From Rostratula benghalensis (Eukaryota > Chordata > Aves > Charadriiformes > Rostratulidae): a stretch of DNA of 64,000 nt. The notes under the pieces are model-generated. The model had not been told where the DNA came from. It worked only from the letters and a program-made list of their open reading frames with translations, and searched no databases. The stretch lies in the NCBI GenBank assembly GCA_013399305.1, contig VXAI01000813.1:7737-71736 (forward strand), given 5' to 3'. Both the position numbers and the translations under genes were made by a program. Position 1 is the stretch's first letter. Each line of letters starts with the position of its first letter. Below are positions 52,501-56,296 of this stretch, piece after piece.

Positions 52501-52800
52501 GCTGTAGCGATCCCGAGTCTCCCGGTCCAGGACACGAGCTGTTTTGATGATACCAGTGTTCTCATCTATCCCCAAGTCGGTGGTGACACCGCTGCCCTCC
52601 TGTGCGGAGATGAAATACATGTAGGCACTGGTTCCAGGGGGCAGACCGGCACTGATGTCCCCAATGATGGTGCCAGCTGGCTGCTCCTCATCTATTTGTA
52701 GATCCAGGGTGCCCAGGACAGCAGAGCCCTTCCCTGCTCTCAGGCCCCCAAGAATTAGCAGCTCCAGCAGAAGCACGGCTGACCCCTTCATCTGCTCCAT
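4905..52800 (-). CDS. DCHS1: DCHS1, Dachsous cadherin-related 1 (protocadherin-16), whole coding span of 20 exons
   Basis: The joined exons (given separately below) encode a type I membrane protein of 3266 residues. It has a signal peptide, 27 cadherin repeats whose ends are marked by DxNDN-type linkers, a helix at about 2892-2917 and a cytoplasmic tail. In vertebrates DCHS1 binds FAT4 on neighbouring cells through its N-terminal EC repeats and relays planar polarity and Hippo growth signals. The identity rests on near-verbatim agreement, as I recall the human protein, at the N-terminal [12 protein letters not shown] segment, throughout the ectodomain, and in the tail ([53 protein letters not shown]). 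DCHS2, FAT genes and clustered protocadherins do not share this tail. All 19 introns are GT-AG and every phase matches, so the frame closes exactly. I see no frameshift or premature stop. The joined length is slightly under the roughly 3,300 residues of mammals. Confidence 0.96.
7758..7896 (-). CDS. DCHS1: DCHS1 coding exon 19: middle of EC23
   Basis: This exon of 139 nt runs from [18 protein letters not shown] to VAIDPSN. It has phase 0 in and phase 1 out, a CCCCTTGCAG acceptor and a GTGCGT donor. It is separated from the last exon by 238 bp. Confidence 0.93.
8520..9345 (+). repeat. CR1 LINE cluster (two overlapping or nested copies), plus orientation, in intron 18
   Basis: A CR1 body runs from about 8520 (GGTCACCAACATCAGAGGCACATGGAG, CTGTGAGGACAGGCTGAGAG, AGAAGAGAAGGCTCCAGG) to about 8935. 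A second 3' part runs from about 9060 to 9345 and ends in GGTTCAAGGCCAGGTTGGAGG plus the 3' terminus. The string GGGTGAGCTCTGTGG/GGGTGAGCTGTGG appears in both, so two copies or an internal duplication are present. Confidence 0.8.
9261..9414 (+). repeat. Second copy of the 1-154 segment (CR1 3' end plus unique flank)
   Basis: Bases 9261-9414 align without gaps to 1-154 at a constant offset of 9260, with about ten mismatches. The match extends about 60 bp past the CR1 terminus (TGACGGCACCACGAGGAGCT and on to CCCTGCACCCAG) and then stops abruptly. Confidence 0.85.
9599..9885 (-). CDS. DCHS1: DCHS1 coding exon 18: EC22, start of EC23
   Basis: This exon of 287 nt encodes [33 protein letters not shown] and the linker [11 protein letters not shown]. 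It ends at FYQ with a GTACCG donor. The acceptor is CTCTGCAG. It has phase 1 in and phase 0 out. Confidence 0.94.
10096..10385 (+). repeat. CR1 LINE 3' fragment, plus orientation, in intron 17
   Basis: This reads GTGTCAGGAGGATGGGGCCAGG, CAGTGGTGCCCAGTGAGAGG, GAGGAACTTGTT, CTTCTCTGGAGACATTCAAACC and a decayed terminus. It is near-identical over most of its length to the copy at 31770-32072. Confidence 0.85.
10659..10789 (-). CDS. DCHS1: DCHS1 coding exon 17: end of EC21, start of EC22
   Basis: This exon of 131 nt runs from [19 protein letters not shown] through [11 protein letters not shown] to WEVRVPE. It has phase 2 in and phase 1 out, a GCCCACAG acceptor and a perfect GTAAGT donor. A CR1 3' end starts about 15 bp upstream of its acceptor, unusually close to the splice site. 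Confidence 0.93.
10806..10930 (-). repeat. CR1 LINE 3' end, minus orientation, next to exon 17
   Basis: The + strand shows the reverse complement of the terminus: ATCACAGAACGGTTAGGATT, GGAAGGGACCTTAAAGGTCATC and AGCCTGGCCTT. It begins about 15 bp from the exon 17 acceptor. Confidence 0.85.
11286..11738. repeat. Minisatellite of about 20-24 bp (GAGGACAGGCTGGGGGG-type) in intron 16
   Basis: More than 18 imperfect units of GGACAGGCTGGGGGG followed by short variable ends (TCATA, CAGA, AAGGCAGA, TCAGA) fill about 450 bp. Unit length varies. The + strand is very G-rich, so the transcribed intron is C-rich. Confidence 0.95.
12292..12446 (-). CDS. DCHS1: DCHS1 coding exon 16: middle of EC21
   Basis: This exon of 155 nt encodes [18 protein letters not shown] and [16 protein letters not shown]. 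It is in phase 0, ends in phase 2, and has a CCTCGCAG acceptor and a GTGAGT donor. The DDLDQG and ILDREIW segments match the recalled human sequence almost exactly. Confidence 0.93.
12610..12821 (-). CDS. DCHS1: DCHS1 coding exon 15: end of EC20, start of EC21
   Basis: This exon of 212 nt runs from [18 protein letters not shown] through [11 protein letters not shown] to DSPVIQ. It has phase 1 in and phase 0 out, a TTCTGCAG acceptor and a GTATGG donor. It is separated from exon 16 by an intron of 163 bp. Confidence 0.93.
12822..14089. other. Intron 14, part before the CR1 and VNTR, nothing recognised
   Basis: GC-rich intronic sequence with no clear repeat or exon that I could name. Confidence 0.5.
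14090..14265 (+). repeat. CR1 LINE 3' end, plus orientation
   Basis: This reads CTGCCCCGTCCCTGGAGG, GTTCAAGGCCAGGCTGG, GTTGGAACTCCATGATCT and the terminus CATTCTGTGATTCTATGATTCTAG, the intact octamer-type tail of CR1. Confidence 0.92.
14402..15177. repeat. 21-bp minisatellite, about 37 copies, in intron 14
   Basis: The unit is GGGTGTCACAGCCACGCAGA(C/T). Variants replace the third-last position pair (GACA, GATG, GACG, GAGG) and a few centre bases (AACACG, AACCAC). Because 21 is a multiple of three and units lack stops, several frames stay open on both strands, giving heptad-like [14 protein letters not shown] or RVSQPRR translations. These are not genes. Variant units recur in short strings, suggesting higher-order expansion. 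Confidence 0.97.
15452..15718 (-). repeat. CR1 LINE body fragment, minus orientation
   Basis: Reverse-complement CR1: CCTTCTCTTCTCCAGGCTGA, CTCAGCCTGTCCTCACAGCA, GATGTTGGTGGCCCCAGAGC. It is the same subfamily segment as 8580-8740 in opposite orientation. Confidence 0.85.
15835..15948 (-). CDS. DCHS1: DCHS1 coding exon 14: middle of EC20
   Basis: This exon of 114 nt encodes [16 protein letters not shown] and [18 protein letters not shown]. It has a CCCCCAG acceptor and a GTACGG donor and is phase 1 on both sides. The NGN/SGNEK stretch matches the mammalian repeat as I recall it. The intron that follows (12822-15834) contains the 21-bp VNTR. Confidence 0.92.
16396..16563. other. Assembly gap (168 N) in intron 13
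   Basis: A run of N only. The flanks are intronic and the exons on both sides (14 and 13) are complete, so no coding sequence is missing. Confidence 0.99.
16616..17479 (-). CDS. DCHS1: DCHS1 coding exon 13: EC17 end, EC18, EC19, start of EC20
   Basis: This exon of 864 nt (about residues 1762-2049) contains the linkers [10 protein letters not shown] and [10 protein letters not shown], then a degenerate linker [11 protein letters not shown] between EC19 and EC20. It starts in [12 protein letters not shown] after a TTTTCCAG acceptor and ends at ENAAPG with a GTATCA donor, phase 1 to phase 1. The downstream intron holds a 168-bp assembly gap, but the exon itself is complete. Confidence 0.95.
17640..17715. 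repeat. TG-rich microsatellite in intron 12
   Basis: GTGTGTGTGTGTGTGTCTGTGGTGTGTGTGTGTG with interspersed GAGTGAG units. Confidence 0.92.
18063..18272 (-). CDS. DCHS1: DCHS1 coding exon 12: end of EC16, start of EC17
   Basis: This exon of 210 nt begins [16 protein letters not shown], carries the linker [10 protein letters not shown] and ends at NGRLEYRVA in phase 1 with a GTGAGG donor. The acceptor is CCTGCAG. The upstream intron is largely a CR1 copy in the same orientation as the gene. Confidence 0.93.
18445..18870 (-). repeat. CR1 LINE 3' part, minus orientation, filling much of intron 11
   Basis: The + strand shows GGAAGGGACCTTAAAGACC, GGGACACCTCCCACCAGCCC, GCAGCCACAGCTTCTCGGGG, CCCCAAACAAGTTCTTCCCC and, further on, CTCAGTCTGTCCCCACAGC. 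It forms a near-identical inverted pair with 29085-29372. Confidence 0.9.
18992..19117 (-). CDS. DCHS1: DCHS1 coding exon 11: middle of EC16
   Basis: This exon of 126 nt encodes [19 protein letters not shown] and [15 protein letters not shown]. It has a CCTGCAG acceptor and a less usual GTGGGT donor, and is phase 1 to phase 1. It is a frame-preserving exon, so skipping would remove 42 residues of EC16. Confidence 0.91.
19501..19740 (-). CDS. DCHS1: DCHS1 coding exon 10: end of EC15, start of EC16
   Basis: This exon of 240 nt, phase 1 at both ends, runs from [12 protein letters not shown] through [10 protein letters not shown] to VVATDRDLG. The donor chosen is CTGG|GTGAGG. A second GTGAGC 19 nt downstream would break the frame, whereas the chosen one gives [11 protein letters not shown] across the junction, which is the family sequence. 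Confidence 0.92.
19872..20560 (-). repeat. CR1 LINE, minus orientation, with an internal 64-bp tandem expansion, in intron 9
   Basis: ATCATAGAGTCATAAAGCTG and GGGAGGGACCTTCATCCATG mark the 3' end. From about 19980 to 20222 a 64-bp unit (ACCCGTGTCCCTCAGCACC, ATGGAGTCCAACCATCACC) is repeated about four times. From 20225 the CR1 body resumes (CAGGGATGGGGACTCCAGCC, CTCCAGGCTGAACACCCCC). One N at 20108 disrupts the register of one unit (92 bp instead of 64), suggesting an assembly collapse. Confidence 0.85.
20748..21582 (-). CDS. DCHS1: DCHS1 coding exon 9: EC13, EC14, start of EC15
   Basis: This exon of 835 nt (about residues 1292-1569) opens with [18 protein letters not shown]. It contains the linkers VQDCNDQAP and [10 protein letters not shown] and ends at LNPSTG with a GTGAGC donor. 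It is in phase 0 and out in phase 1. The first linker has a cysteine at the variable position. A CR1 element lies about 130 bp upstream in intron 8. Confidence 0.95.
21715..22012 (+). repeat. CR1 LINE 3' part, plus orientation, in intron 8
   Basis: This reads GGGGCAATGGCTTCAAGCTG, TTCAGACTGGACATTAGGA, GGGAGGTGGTTGAGGCCCC, GGAGGTCCCTTCTGGCCTGG and the tail CTCTAGGATTCTATGAA. The same subfamily recurs at 35290 (minus) and 41760 (plus). Confidence 0.92.
22135..22400 (+). repeat. CR1 LINE 3' part of another subfamily, plus orientation
   Basis: CAGTGGTGCCCAGTGCCAGG, ACCAGAGGCCACGGGCACAG and CAGGAAACACTTTTCACTG match the 3' region of the element at 44280-44520. Confidence 0.8.
22400..23084. other. 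Intron 8 middle, unassigned
   Basis: No exon seen. Part of it (about 22700-22960, GTGAAATGGTGCACGGCG, GAGGAAGGTCATTG) may be old CR1 body, but I could not place it with confidence. Confidence 0.4.
23085..23898 (+). repeat. CR1 LINE, long 3' copy (about 0.8 kb), plus orientation
   Basis: This is a continuous CR1 segment: GACCTGGGGGTGTTGGTCAAC, CCAGTTCTGGGCACCTCAAC, GAGGCTGAGGGGAGACC, CTGCCCAGGGAGGGGGCTG and the tail GAAGGATTCTGTGGTTCTAA. The first of these is the C-terminal ORF2 peptide region. Its last 310 bp are nearly identical to 26966-27282. Confidence 0.93.
24039..24196 (-). CDS. DCHS1: DCHS1 coding exon 8: EC12 second half
   Basis: This exon of 158 nt runs from [15 protein letters not shown] to SAIIRVQ. 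It has phase 1 in and phase 0 out, with a CCGGCAG acceptor and a GTACCA donor. EC12 ends here without a DxNDN motif and passes straight into VLPSSR of exon 9, one of the atypical linkers of this protein. Confidence 0.92.
24364..24460 (-). CDS. DCHS1: DCHS1 coding exon 7: EC12 first half
   Basis: This is the smallest coding exon, 97 nt. It encodes [15 protein letters not shown] followed by [10 protein letters not shown] and YSLIG, which is nearly the mammalian sequence as I recall it. It has a GTGCCGCAG acceptor and a GTAGGA donor, phase 0 in and phase 1 out. The next intron is only 167 bp, while the upstream intron is 5.6 kb and full of CR1 copies. Confidence 0.92.
24985..25145 (+). repeat. 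Ancient CR1/L3-type LINE 3' remnant, plus orientation
   Basis: GAAGAGCTATTTAAGC, GAACAAATGAGTATAAA and TTTAGGCTGGAAATGAAG resemble the conserved 3' region of old amniote CR1 elements rather than the young bird subfamilies around it. The match is from memory. Confidence 0.55.
25665..26240 (-). repeat. CR1 LINE 3' part, minus orientation, in intron 6
   Basis: The + strand starts AATCATCATAGAATCATAGAA (octamer tail), then GGAAGGGACCTTCAAGACC, CACCTCCCACCAGCCCAGG, CAAACAAGTTCTTTCTGGTA and CCTCAGCCTGTCCTCACAGC. It is nearly identical to the copy at 63215-63770. Confidence 0.93.
26345..26545 (-). repeat. Ancient CR1/L3-type LINE remnant, minus orientation
   Basis: GAATTCATCTAATTTTGAG, AATGATTTCACAGTTTAAT, TTTGTTTATTTTAAACCTGC and TAGGTCTTGTGTGGTGA follow, in order, a widespread old reptile CR1 3' consensus as I recall it. 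It is AT-richer than its surroundings. Confidence 0.6.
26915..27290 (+). repeat. CR1 LINE copy with internal deletion, plus orientation
   Basis: It begins like 23130 (CTTCAACAAGGCCAAGGTCC, GGGCCACACCAACCCCAGG) and then jumps over about 400 bp to CTCCTTGACAGGAC. From there it follows the 23580-23895 copy with about five mismatches to the tail GATTCTATGATTCTGTG. Confidence 0.93.
27497..27995 (-). repeat. CR1 LINE 3' part, minus orientation
   Basis: The + strand shows GGAATCAAGGAATTGTCAG, GGGACCTCTAGAGACCACCC, TGCCCAGAGCACATCCCTCA, CTCTGCCAGGGCTCTGACAC and CTCAGCCTTTCCTCACCAGG, the reverse complement of a CR1 3' region. Confidence 0.9.
27996..29084. other. Intron 6, unassigned stretch
   Basis: No exon or repeat recognised with confidence. 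Base composition is mixed, with AT-richer sequence at about 28200-28400. Open frames here lack any recognisable protein family. Confidence 0.45.
29085..29375 (+). repeat. CR1 LINE 3' part, plus orientation
   Basis: AGGAAAGCTGGGGAGGGGAC, GGGAAGGGTTTGACTCTGAA, GAACTTGTTTGGGGTGAGGG and TTCAAGGCCAGGTTGGAGGG. The reverse complement of 18515-18750 is nearly the same sequence. Confidence 0.92.
30096..30283 (-). CDS. DCHS1: DCHS1 coding exon 6: end of EC11, start of EC12
   Basis: This exon of 188 nt contains [18 protein letters not shown] and the linker [10 protein letters not shown]. It finishes with QELPVQ at a GTAGGG donor, with phase 1 in and phase 0 out. A short intron of 200 bp separates it from exon 5. 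Confidence 0.93.
30484..31503 (-). CDS. DCHS1: DCHS1 coding exon 5: EC8-EC10, start of EC11
   Basis: This large exon of 1020 nt (about residues 804-1143) is open throughout. Its linkers are [10 protein letters not shown] (EC8/9), a degenerate [11 protein letters not shown] (EC9/10) and [10 protein letters not shown] (EC10/11). The acceptor follows a TGTCCACAG tract and the donor is GTGAGG. It is phase 1 at both ends. A CR1 copy begins about 40 bp upstream in intron 4. Confidence 0.95.
31545..32073 (+). repeat. CR1 LINE 3' part, plus orientation, in intron 4
   Basis: GAGCACCGTGACCAGTTCTG, GACCACCAAGGTGGTGAGG, GTTGAGTCTGGAGAAGAGAA, CAGTGGTGCCCAGTGAGAGG and the terminus GGTCATTCTGTGAGTCTGTG. 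It lies about 40 bp from the exon 5 acceptor. Confidence 0.92.
32155..32235. repeat. Alternating purine-pyrimidine TGTGTAC/ACACAG run
   Basis: GTGTACATGTGTGTCTACAC followed by ACAGACACGTGTGTACGTGT. The run is partly palindromic and could form a hairpin or Z-type helix. Confidence 0.75.
32380..32616 (-). CDS. DCHS1: DCHS1 coding exon 4: end of EC7, start of EC8
   Basis: This exon of 237 nt (phase 1 to phase 1) runs from [15 protein letters not shown] to VRAQNPPG, between a CCTAG acceptor and a GTATGG donor. The EC7/EC8 boundary reads [12 protein letters not shown]. It therefore lacks the usual DxNDN calcium-linker residues, as I recall is also true of the mammalian protein. Confidence 0.93.
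32617..33618. other. Intron 3, purine-rich on the + strand, nothing else recognised
   Basis: From about 32880 to 33490 the + strand is strongly purine-rich (GGGAGAAGGGGGAACTGGGC, GGGAGGGGGAACAAGGAGAA), so the transcribed intron is pyrimidine-rich. No CR1 or exon was recognised. Confidence 0.6.
33619..33850 (-). CDS. DCHS1: DCHS1 coding exon 3: end of EC6, start of EC7
   Basis: This exon of 232 nt begins [13 protein letters not shown], carries the EC6/EC7 linker [10 protein letters not shown], and continues into EC7 as far as LNKDTG. It ends in phase 1 at a GTAAGC donor. The residues run straight on from exon 2 as in the mammalian protein. Confidence 0.94.
33964..34152 (-). CDS. DCHS1: DCHS1 coding exon 2: central EC6
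   Basis: This exon of 189 nt (residues 585-647) starts with VTATDADSG and ends with ITAVDG. It is flanked by a pyrimidine-rich CTCCAG acceptor and a GTGAGT donor. Both ends are phase 0, so skipping it would keep the reading frame but delete most of EC6. It lies 113 bp from coding exon 3 and 16.9 kb from coding exon 1. Confidence 0.94.
34945..35056 (+). repeat. CR1 LINE 3' end, plus orientation
   Basis: GTGGGACCAGATGATCTTGTAGGTCC, TTTCCAACCTTGCATTT and the tail GATGATTCTATTAC. Confidence 0.85.
35290..35640 (-). repeat. CR1 LINE 3' part, minus orientation
   Basis: AGAATCCTAGAGTGGTCCAG, AGGGACCTCCAGGGTCATCC, CCCAACCAGACCAGGCTGCC, GCTTGAAGCCATTGCCCC. Reverse complement of the 21715-22012 subfamily. 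Confidence 0.93.
35690..35945. promoter_or_regulatory. Isolated CpG-rich block inside intron 1
   Basis: About 250 bp dense in CG dinucleotides (GCAGCGGCGCTGGGGCCGCGG, GAACGCGGCGCGGGCGCC), standing out from CpG-poor neighbours. It could be an alternative promoter, an enhancer island or the promoter of a non-coding transcript. There is no direct evidence for which. Confidence 0.45.
36065..36215. repeat. Imperfect tandem repeat of about 56-66 bp, three units
   Basis: CATGGAGAGAGCCCCTC recurs at 36073 and 36139, with a diverged unit near 36195. GATCCATGGCCTCCAGG recurs between them. Confidence 0.75.
36755..36906 (+). repeat. CR1 LINE 3' end, plus orientation
   Basis: CCATCCCTGGAGGGGTTCAA, GGAGCCACCTGGGCTGGTGG, GGTTGGAACTTGATGATC and the tail CATTCTATGATTCTATGAT. 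Confidence 0.93.
39040..39790 (+). pseudogene. Decayed CR1 ORF2 remnant (linker and start of reverse transcriptase)
   Basis: Translation of the + strand in shifting frames gives CR1 ORF2-like pieces: a basic stretch [20 protein letters not shown] near 39190-39260 and [12 protein letters not shown] near 39655-39695, which resembles the CR1 'DWKKANV-P' RT motif. Several frameshifts and stops lie between, so it is not functional. The family match is from memory. Confidence 0.6.
41030..42032 (+). repeat. CR1 LINE, RT region to 3' end, plus orientation
   Basis: Near 41105-41160 the + strand encodes [18 protein letters not shown], the classic LINE reverse-transcriptase block, followed by frameshifts. 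The element continues through [18 protein letters not shown] sequence, the 3' body and the tail CTCTAGGATTCTATGAA at about 42022. About 55 bp present in the 21715 copy are missing after GACTGGACATTAGG. Confidence 0.88.
42955..43283 (+). repeat. CR1 LINE 3' part, plus orientation
   Basis: GTGTTGGGCTCTTCTCCCAA, GGAGGTTCAGATGGGATATC, GATCTCAGAGGTCCTTTCCA and the tail CAATTCCATGATTCTCTGTG. Confidence 0.88.
43284..44530 (+). repeat. Degenerate CR1 LINE, RT region to 3' end (about 1.2 kb)
   Basis: The + strand carries [16 protein letters not shown] (about 43335-43385), [20 protein letters not shown] (about 43538-43600) and [20 protein letters not shown] (about 43694-43755). These are CR1 reverse-transcriptase pieces in which the catalytic FADD has become VADG. 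Stops and frameshifts break the frame. The 3' region matches the 22135 subfamily. Confidence 0.88.
44942..45235 (-). repeat. CR1 LINE 3' part, minus orientation
   Basis: AGAATCATAGAGTGGTTTGG, GGAAGGGACCTTCAAGCCC, CACCTCCCACCAGCCCAGG and AAACAAGTTCTTTCTGGTAT. Confidence 0.92.
45701..45710. promoter_or_regulatory. CArG-like box (CTATTTTAGG) in a GC-rich block
   Basis: CTATTTTAGG differs from the SRF consensus CC(A/T)6GG at one position and sits within a CpG-richer block (45450-45760). A single short motif is weak evidence. Confidence 0.3.
45826..46018. repeat. 48-bp tandem repeat, about four copies
   Basis: The GGAGCTCC blocks at 45846, 45894, 45942 and 45990 are spaced exactly 48 bp, each followed by TTGGGGGGACCCTCTGCACAGAC-type sequence (CGCTCT in one unit). 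48 is a multiple of three, which keeps frames open. Confidence 0.92.
51049..52800 (-). CDS. DCHS1: DCHS1 coding exon 1: signal peptide, EC1-EC5, start of EC6
   Basis: This exon of 1752 nt encodes residues 1-584. The start ATG (52800-52798) sits in a good Kozak context (CCAGCCATGG). It opens a hydrophobic leader of about 22 residues and then the conserved segment [12 protein letters not shown]. Five repeat ends are visible: [32 protein letters not shown] and [11 protein letters not shown] and DxD calcium motifs recur in each repeat. The exon ends after FLQ at a GTAGGT donor in phase 0. EC1-EC4 form the FAT4-binding face in the family. A second ATG three codons on (52791) could also be used, with little effect on the leader. 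Confidence 0.95.
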
Positions 52801-52859
52801 GGCTGGTGACTTGCAGAGCGGAGGGTGGCTCGATCTCCTTTGCAGCGTGCGCTTTAATC
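52801..52859 (-). other. DCHS1: DCHS1 5' UTR part of the first coding exon, with inferred splice acceptor at 52860-52861
   Basis: Just upstream of the start codon the minus strand has a strong acceptor. It consists of a pyrimidine-rich run (about 52895-52925 in + coordinates), a branch-like CTTAAC and CATGCAG, placing the exon edge at 52859. Mammalian DCHS1 has a non-coding first exon and starts translation in exon 2, which fits. The frame is open upstream to an ATG at 52965, but that ATG would lie in the intron under this model. Confidence 0.65.
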
Positions 52860-55800
52860 CTGCATGGAATGCGGACGAGAGGATGCTGGTTAAGAGGGAG
52901 CAGCAAAGGAAAGACAGAAAAATACCCATGGAGAGGGAAGGCCTGCCATGTACCTGCTGCCCCATTGCTCTCTATCACCCACCCCTCCCGAGGAGCGGGG
53001 GTGACAATGTGGCAGAGCAGAGGGTGCCCAGGGTGAAGTCCCAGGACAGCACCTGAAGTCAGCCATTGGGTCACAGCTGAGAGCGCCCAGGTTAGTCCTT
53101 GGTACCCCTCCACAGGCTGTGTCCTGCAAAGACCAGCATCCACCCAGCATGGCTCAGCATCCTGCCCCCCCCCCCCCCCCCACCGAGAGCTGCACCTCTA
53201 AGAGTAGACACGTCCTGCGAGGGGAGAGAGGCTGCCTGCAAGAAGCCAGAGAGTTTTGGACAAAGAACAGCCCAGCACCTCTCCACCCTGAGAAAAGCTG
53301 CTCTAAAACTGGGAGCTCAACAAGTGACAGCGCTGAGCTCCCCCTGCACCCTGCCCCTGGCAGCAGGGCGGCCACGGGAATGTAGGTGCCAAAAAGCCCA
53401 TGAAGTGCAAATCTGGGAGGGAGCAAGAGAACTGGAGCCGGCTCACATCCAGTGAACGGTAAATCAGAATGGCTGCGTTGCAGAGGATGTACCCCACAGC
53501 TGGGAGGGCCCAGGATAAAATCAGATGGGGCCCATTGTTTGGCCTAGCAGGGAGATCTGTGGGTGCCCCAAGCGGGTACCATGGAGGGTGGTGGCAGAAC
53601 AGCAGGAACGCAGCAACTCCCTCTGAACTGCCAGCTGCTGCAGCTCCTTCCCGGTCCCACACCCTCCACCGCTCGCTCTCCTCCTTTGTCTCCTTCTCCC
53701 TGCTCCTTGCTCGTTCTGGCTCCTCCGCTCCATTTCCCCCTGCCGTAGCTTCATCTCACTGCAGCGGTGGGGGAGGGAGGCACAGGGAGGAGCAGCTCCT
53801 GCGGCAGCTCCGCTGCTGGACACGCTCCCAGCACCCAAAGGCCATCGGCCCCCCCAGGGCTCTGCCCACCCTCAGGCAGTCAAGCAGCTTGCGAAGAACA
53901 CCCCTCAGCCCCGGTGAGCGAGGCGCAGTGGTCTGCAGGGATGGCGGCAGCATGAGCTCACTCTTGGACTCTCTTGAAAGCGTTTGCTTCTGGTCCCATA
54001 ACCACACTCGGGAGCTGCTCGTGTCAGACACAGGACGGCAGGAACCTCCCGTCTTGGGGGACAGAGGTGGTTGACACTGCCTGGTTTGGGGACTCAGAAC
54101 ACCAGCCCTGAGTCCCAAGAACCCCACACTGGTGTTAACCCCTTCCAGGGGACATAGTGATGGAAGGGAGTTCCACACGTCAATAGGATGATTATTCCTG
54201 GGTCCTCTTTCCCACATTGGGTCAACAGTTTAGACTGGTTTTCCCTGTGGAAATCCCGGGTTAGCAACAGAAAAAAAAATATTAAAGAAGTGTTTGTTTA
54301 CTTCAGTGTGCATCCAGTGCCTGAGGACTACGGCAAGTAAATCCAGTCTCCTTGCACCAAGGAAGTATGAACCCTCGTCACCTCCCAGGAGCAGAAGTCA
54401 AAAGAAGTTACTTTTACCCCCGGGGACCTGCACTCACTCAGTGCTCCCAGACTCTGCTGGGATGAGCTAAGTTTCCCCAGGTCGAGGGGTAACTGCAGGT
54501 TTGCTCCCGCGATGAAACTGCACCATCCAAGCTGTGACCCAGCTGCCTGGGTCACGGGAAGGGATGGGGCAGAGGGTTTAAAGCCTTGGCAGTGGGTGAG
54601 ACAAAAACTAAATAAAAAGGAGAGGAAAAGAAACCAAACAAACAGGTAGAGGGACAAGGCTCCTTGGGGCAACCTCAGAAGCTGAAAAGTAGTGCCCGGA
54701 ACAGATCAGGGCAGATATGGGGAAAGAACACCCGGTTTGATTAGCGATGTGACTCTTGAGAAGCAGAAAGGATGGCAGCAGCAGGGCTTTGTGGGCAGCT
54801 GGTGGGGAGGAGAGAAACTCAAAAAGCGAATCTGGGGAGTATGGAGAACAGCTGGGAGAAGCGGGACAACCAGGCAACAGGAATTGGGTCCTTGGGGTGG
54901 GGAACTGATGATGAAAGTCTGTGCAAACGTCTCCCTTTCCATCCTCCCTGGATCCAAGTGGGAGGTTTCAGAGGTTTCAGAGCCGAGGAACCGTGTGGGT
55001 GTGAGCTGCCAGGCTGCACCAGTCCAGGGTGTAACCAGTCCAGAAGGGCATCCATCGTCCTGTCCCTGTCTGCAGGCTTGGGCTGCAGAGCAAGACAGCG
55101 GTGACCTCAATGGATGCAGAGTCACCAAATCTGAGCAGCTGCTTCCAATTAGAGATCACTCAGCGCTGGGGGCTGGCTTGGCTGGTCCAGCCCCGGCCCC
55201 TGTAACGCGAGCCTTGCTCCCCCTGTCCCTCCCAACACCGGGCACAGAGATCCCCAGTGAAACGCGGCAGCAGGCGCCTCTGAGGAAAACGTCCAGCAGG
55301 AGAACCTGTGCAGAGACACACGGAGGTCTAAAGGCGCAGGGAGGAGGCTGGCAGGAAGGGAAGGCAGCTAAAATGGAGTGAGCTGCAACATTCACGAGCC
55401 CAGGGCTGAGAGACCAGGGCACCGGGAGAGCCCGGCCTACGCTTATGAAACAGAGGTAGGGAATTACAGAGGGACACTGCGTGCATGGCTGCCAGTGGCA
55501 CCTCACGGCTCATGACAGCCCTGAGGAGGGGGCCACAGGCCCAGAGAGGCCCCAGCAGAGAAGATGGAAGGACGGCGCCCACTGTGCATGCCACAAACAG
55601 ATGTCGGAGTGCTTGCTGTGCAAAAGCGCCATCAAAGCTGCAGATGCTGCTGATGCCATACCCAGTGTCTCACATGAGAGGCCGTGACTCATGTAATGAT
55701 GTTTTTGAGACTCCAGTCCAGATGAGGAAGGATTCAGGAGCCCACTTGATCTTTGCCGAGCACCAGTCACTGACCTGGAATACGCTTTTCTCTCCTACAT

Positions 55801-56296
55801 TCAGGCAGAGCCCTCTCTCTCAGGAGTTTTGGATTATCCACCCTCAGAGCCAGACACAGCCCCGGCTCGCCGGCAGCGCAGCCTGAAAATTCACTTTCAG
55901 CCTCTACTTCCTCTGGCACTGCCTACAGGCACCTCCGTGCCCCCTGGTCCTCCTGCCGCCTTCCCTGGCCCCTCACAGCAGCCCCCCGTGGCTCACCCCG
56001 ACCCCCACCGCCCCCCTGCCGCTCGCGCTGTGCCCTGACCCGCGGGGGTCACCTCTCAGTCAGGCTCTGCTGCACCCCGTGCGTCCCCTGTCTGTGCCAC
56101 ATCGGGGCTTCCTGCGGGATGCCCTCTCCCTGGAAACACCTCACCCACAAATGAAGCCCTAATGAAATTTCCTCACGCATCGGGCGGTCCCAGCCCTCCT
56201 GCACCTCGGCACTGCCCTGCCCCGCTCATGCCCCGTGCCCGTCGCAGGGGCTGCTGCAGGGCCGGGATAGCCCCCTCCCCGCGGGCGCCCCCGGGT
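52860..56296. other. 5' flank or intron upstream of the first coding exon
   Basis: There is no exon I can define. It contains a C16-17 homopolymer at about 53165-53183, an AT-rich patch near 54265-54300 with a FOX-like TGTTTAC (54295-54301), and an AP-1 consensus TGACTCA at 55685-55691. CpG density rises from about 56160 toward the gap. The non-coding exon 1 of DCHS1 may lie here or in the gap. Confidence 0.5.
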
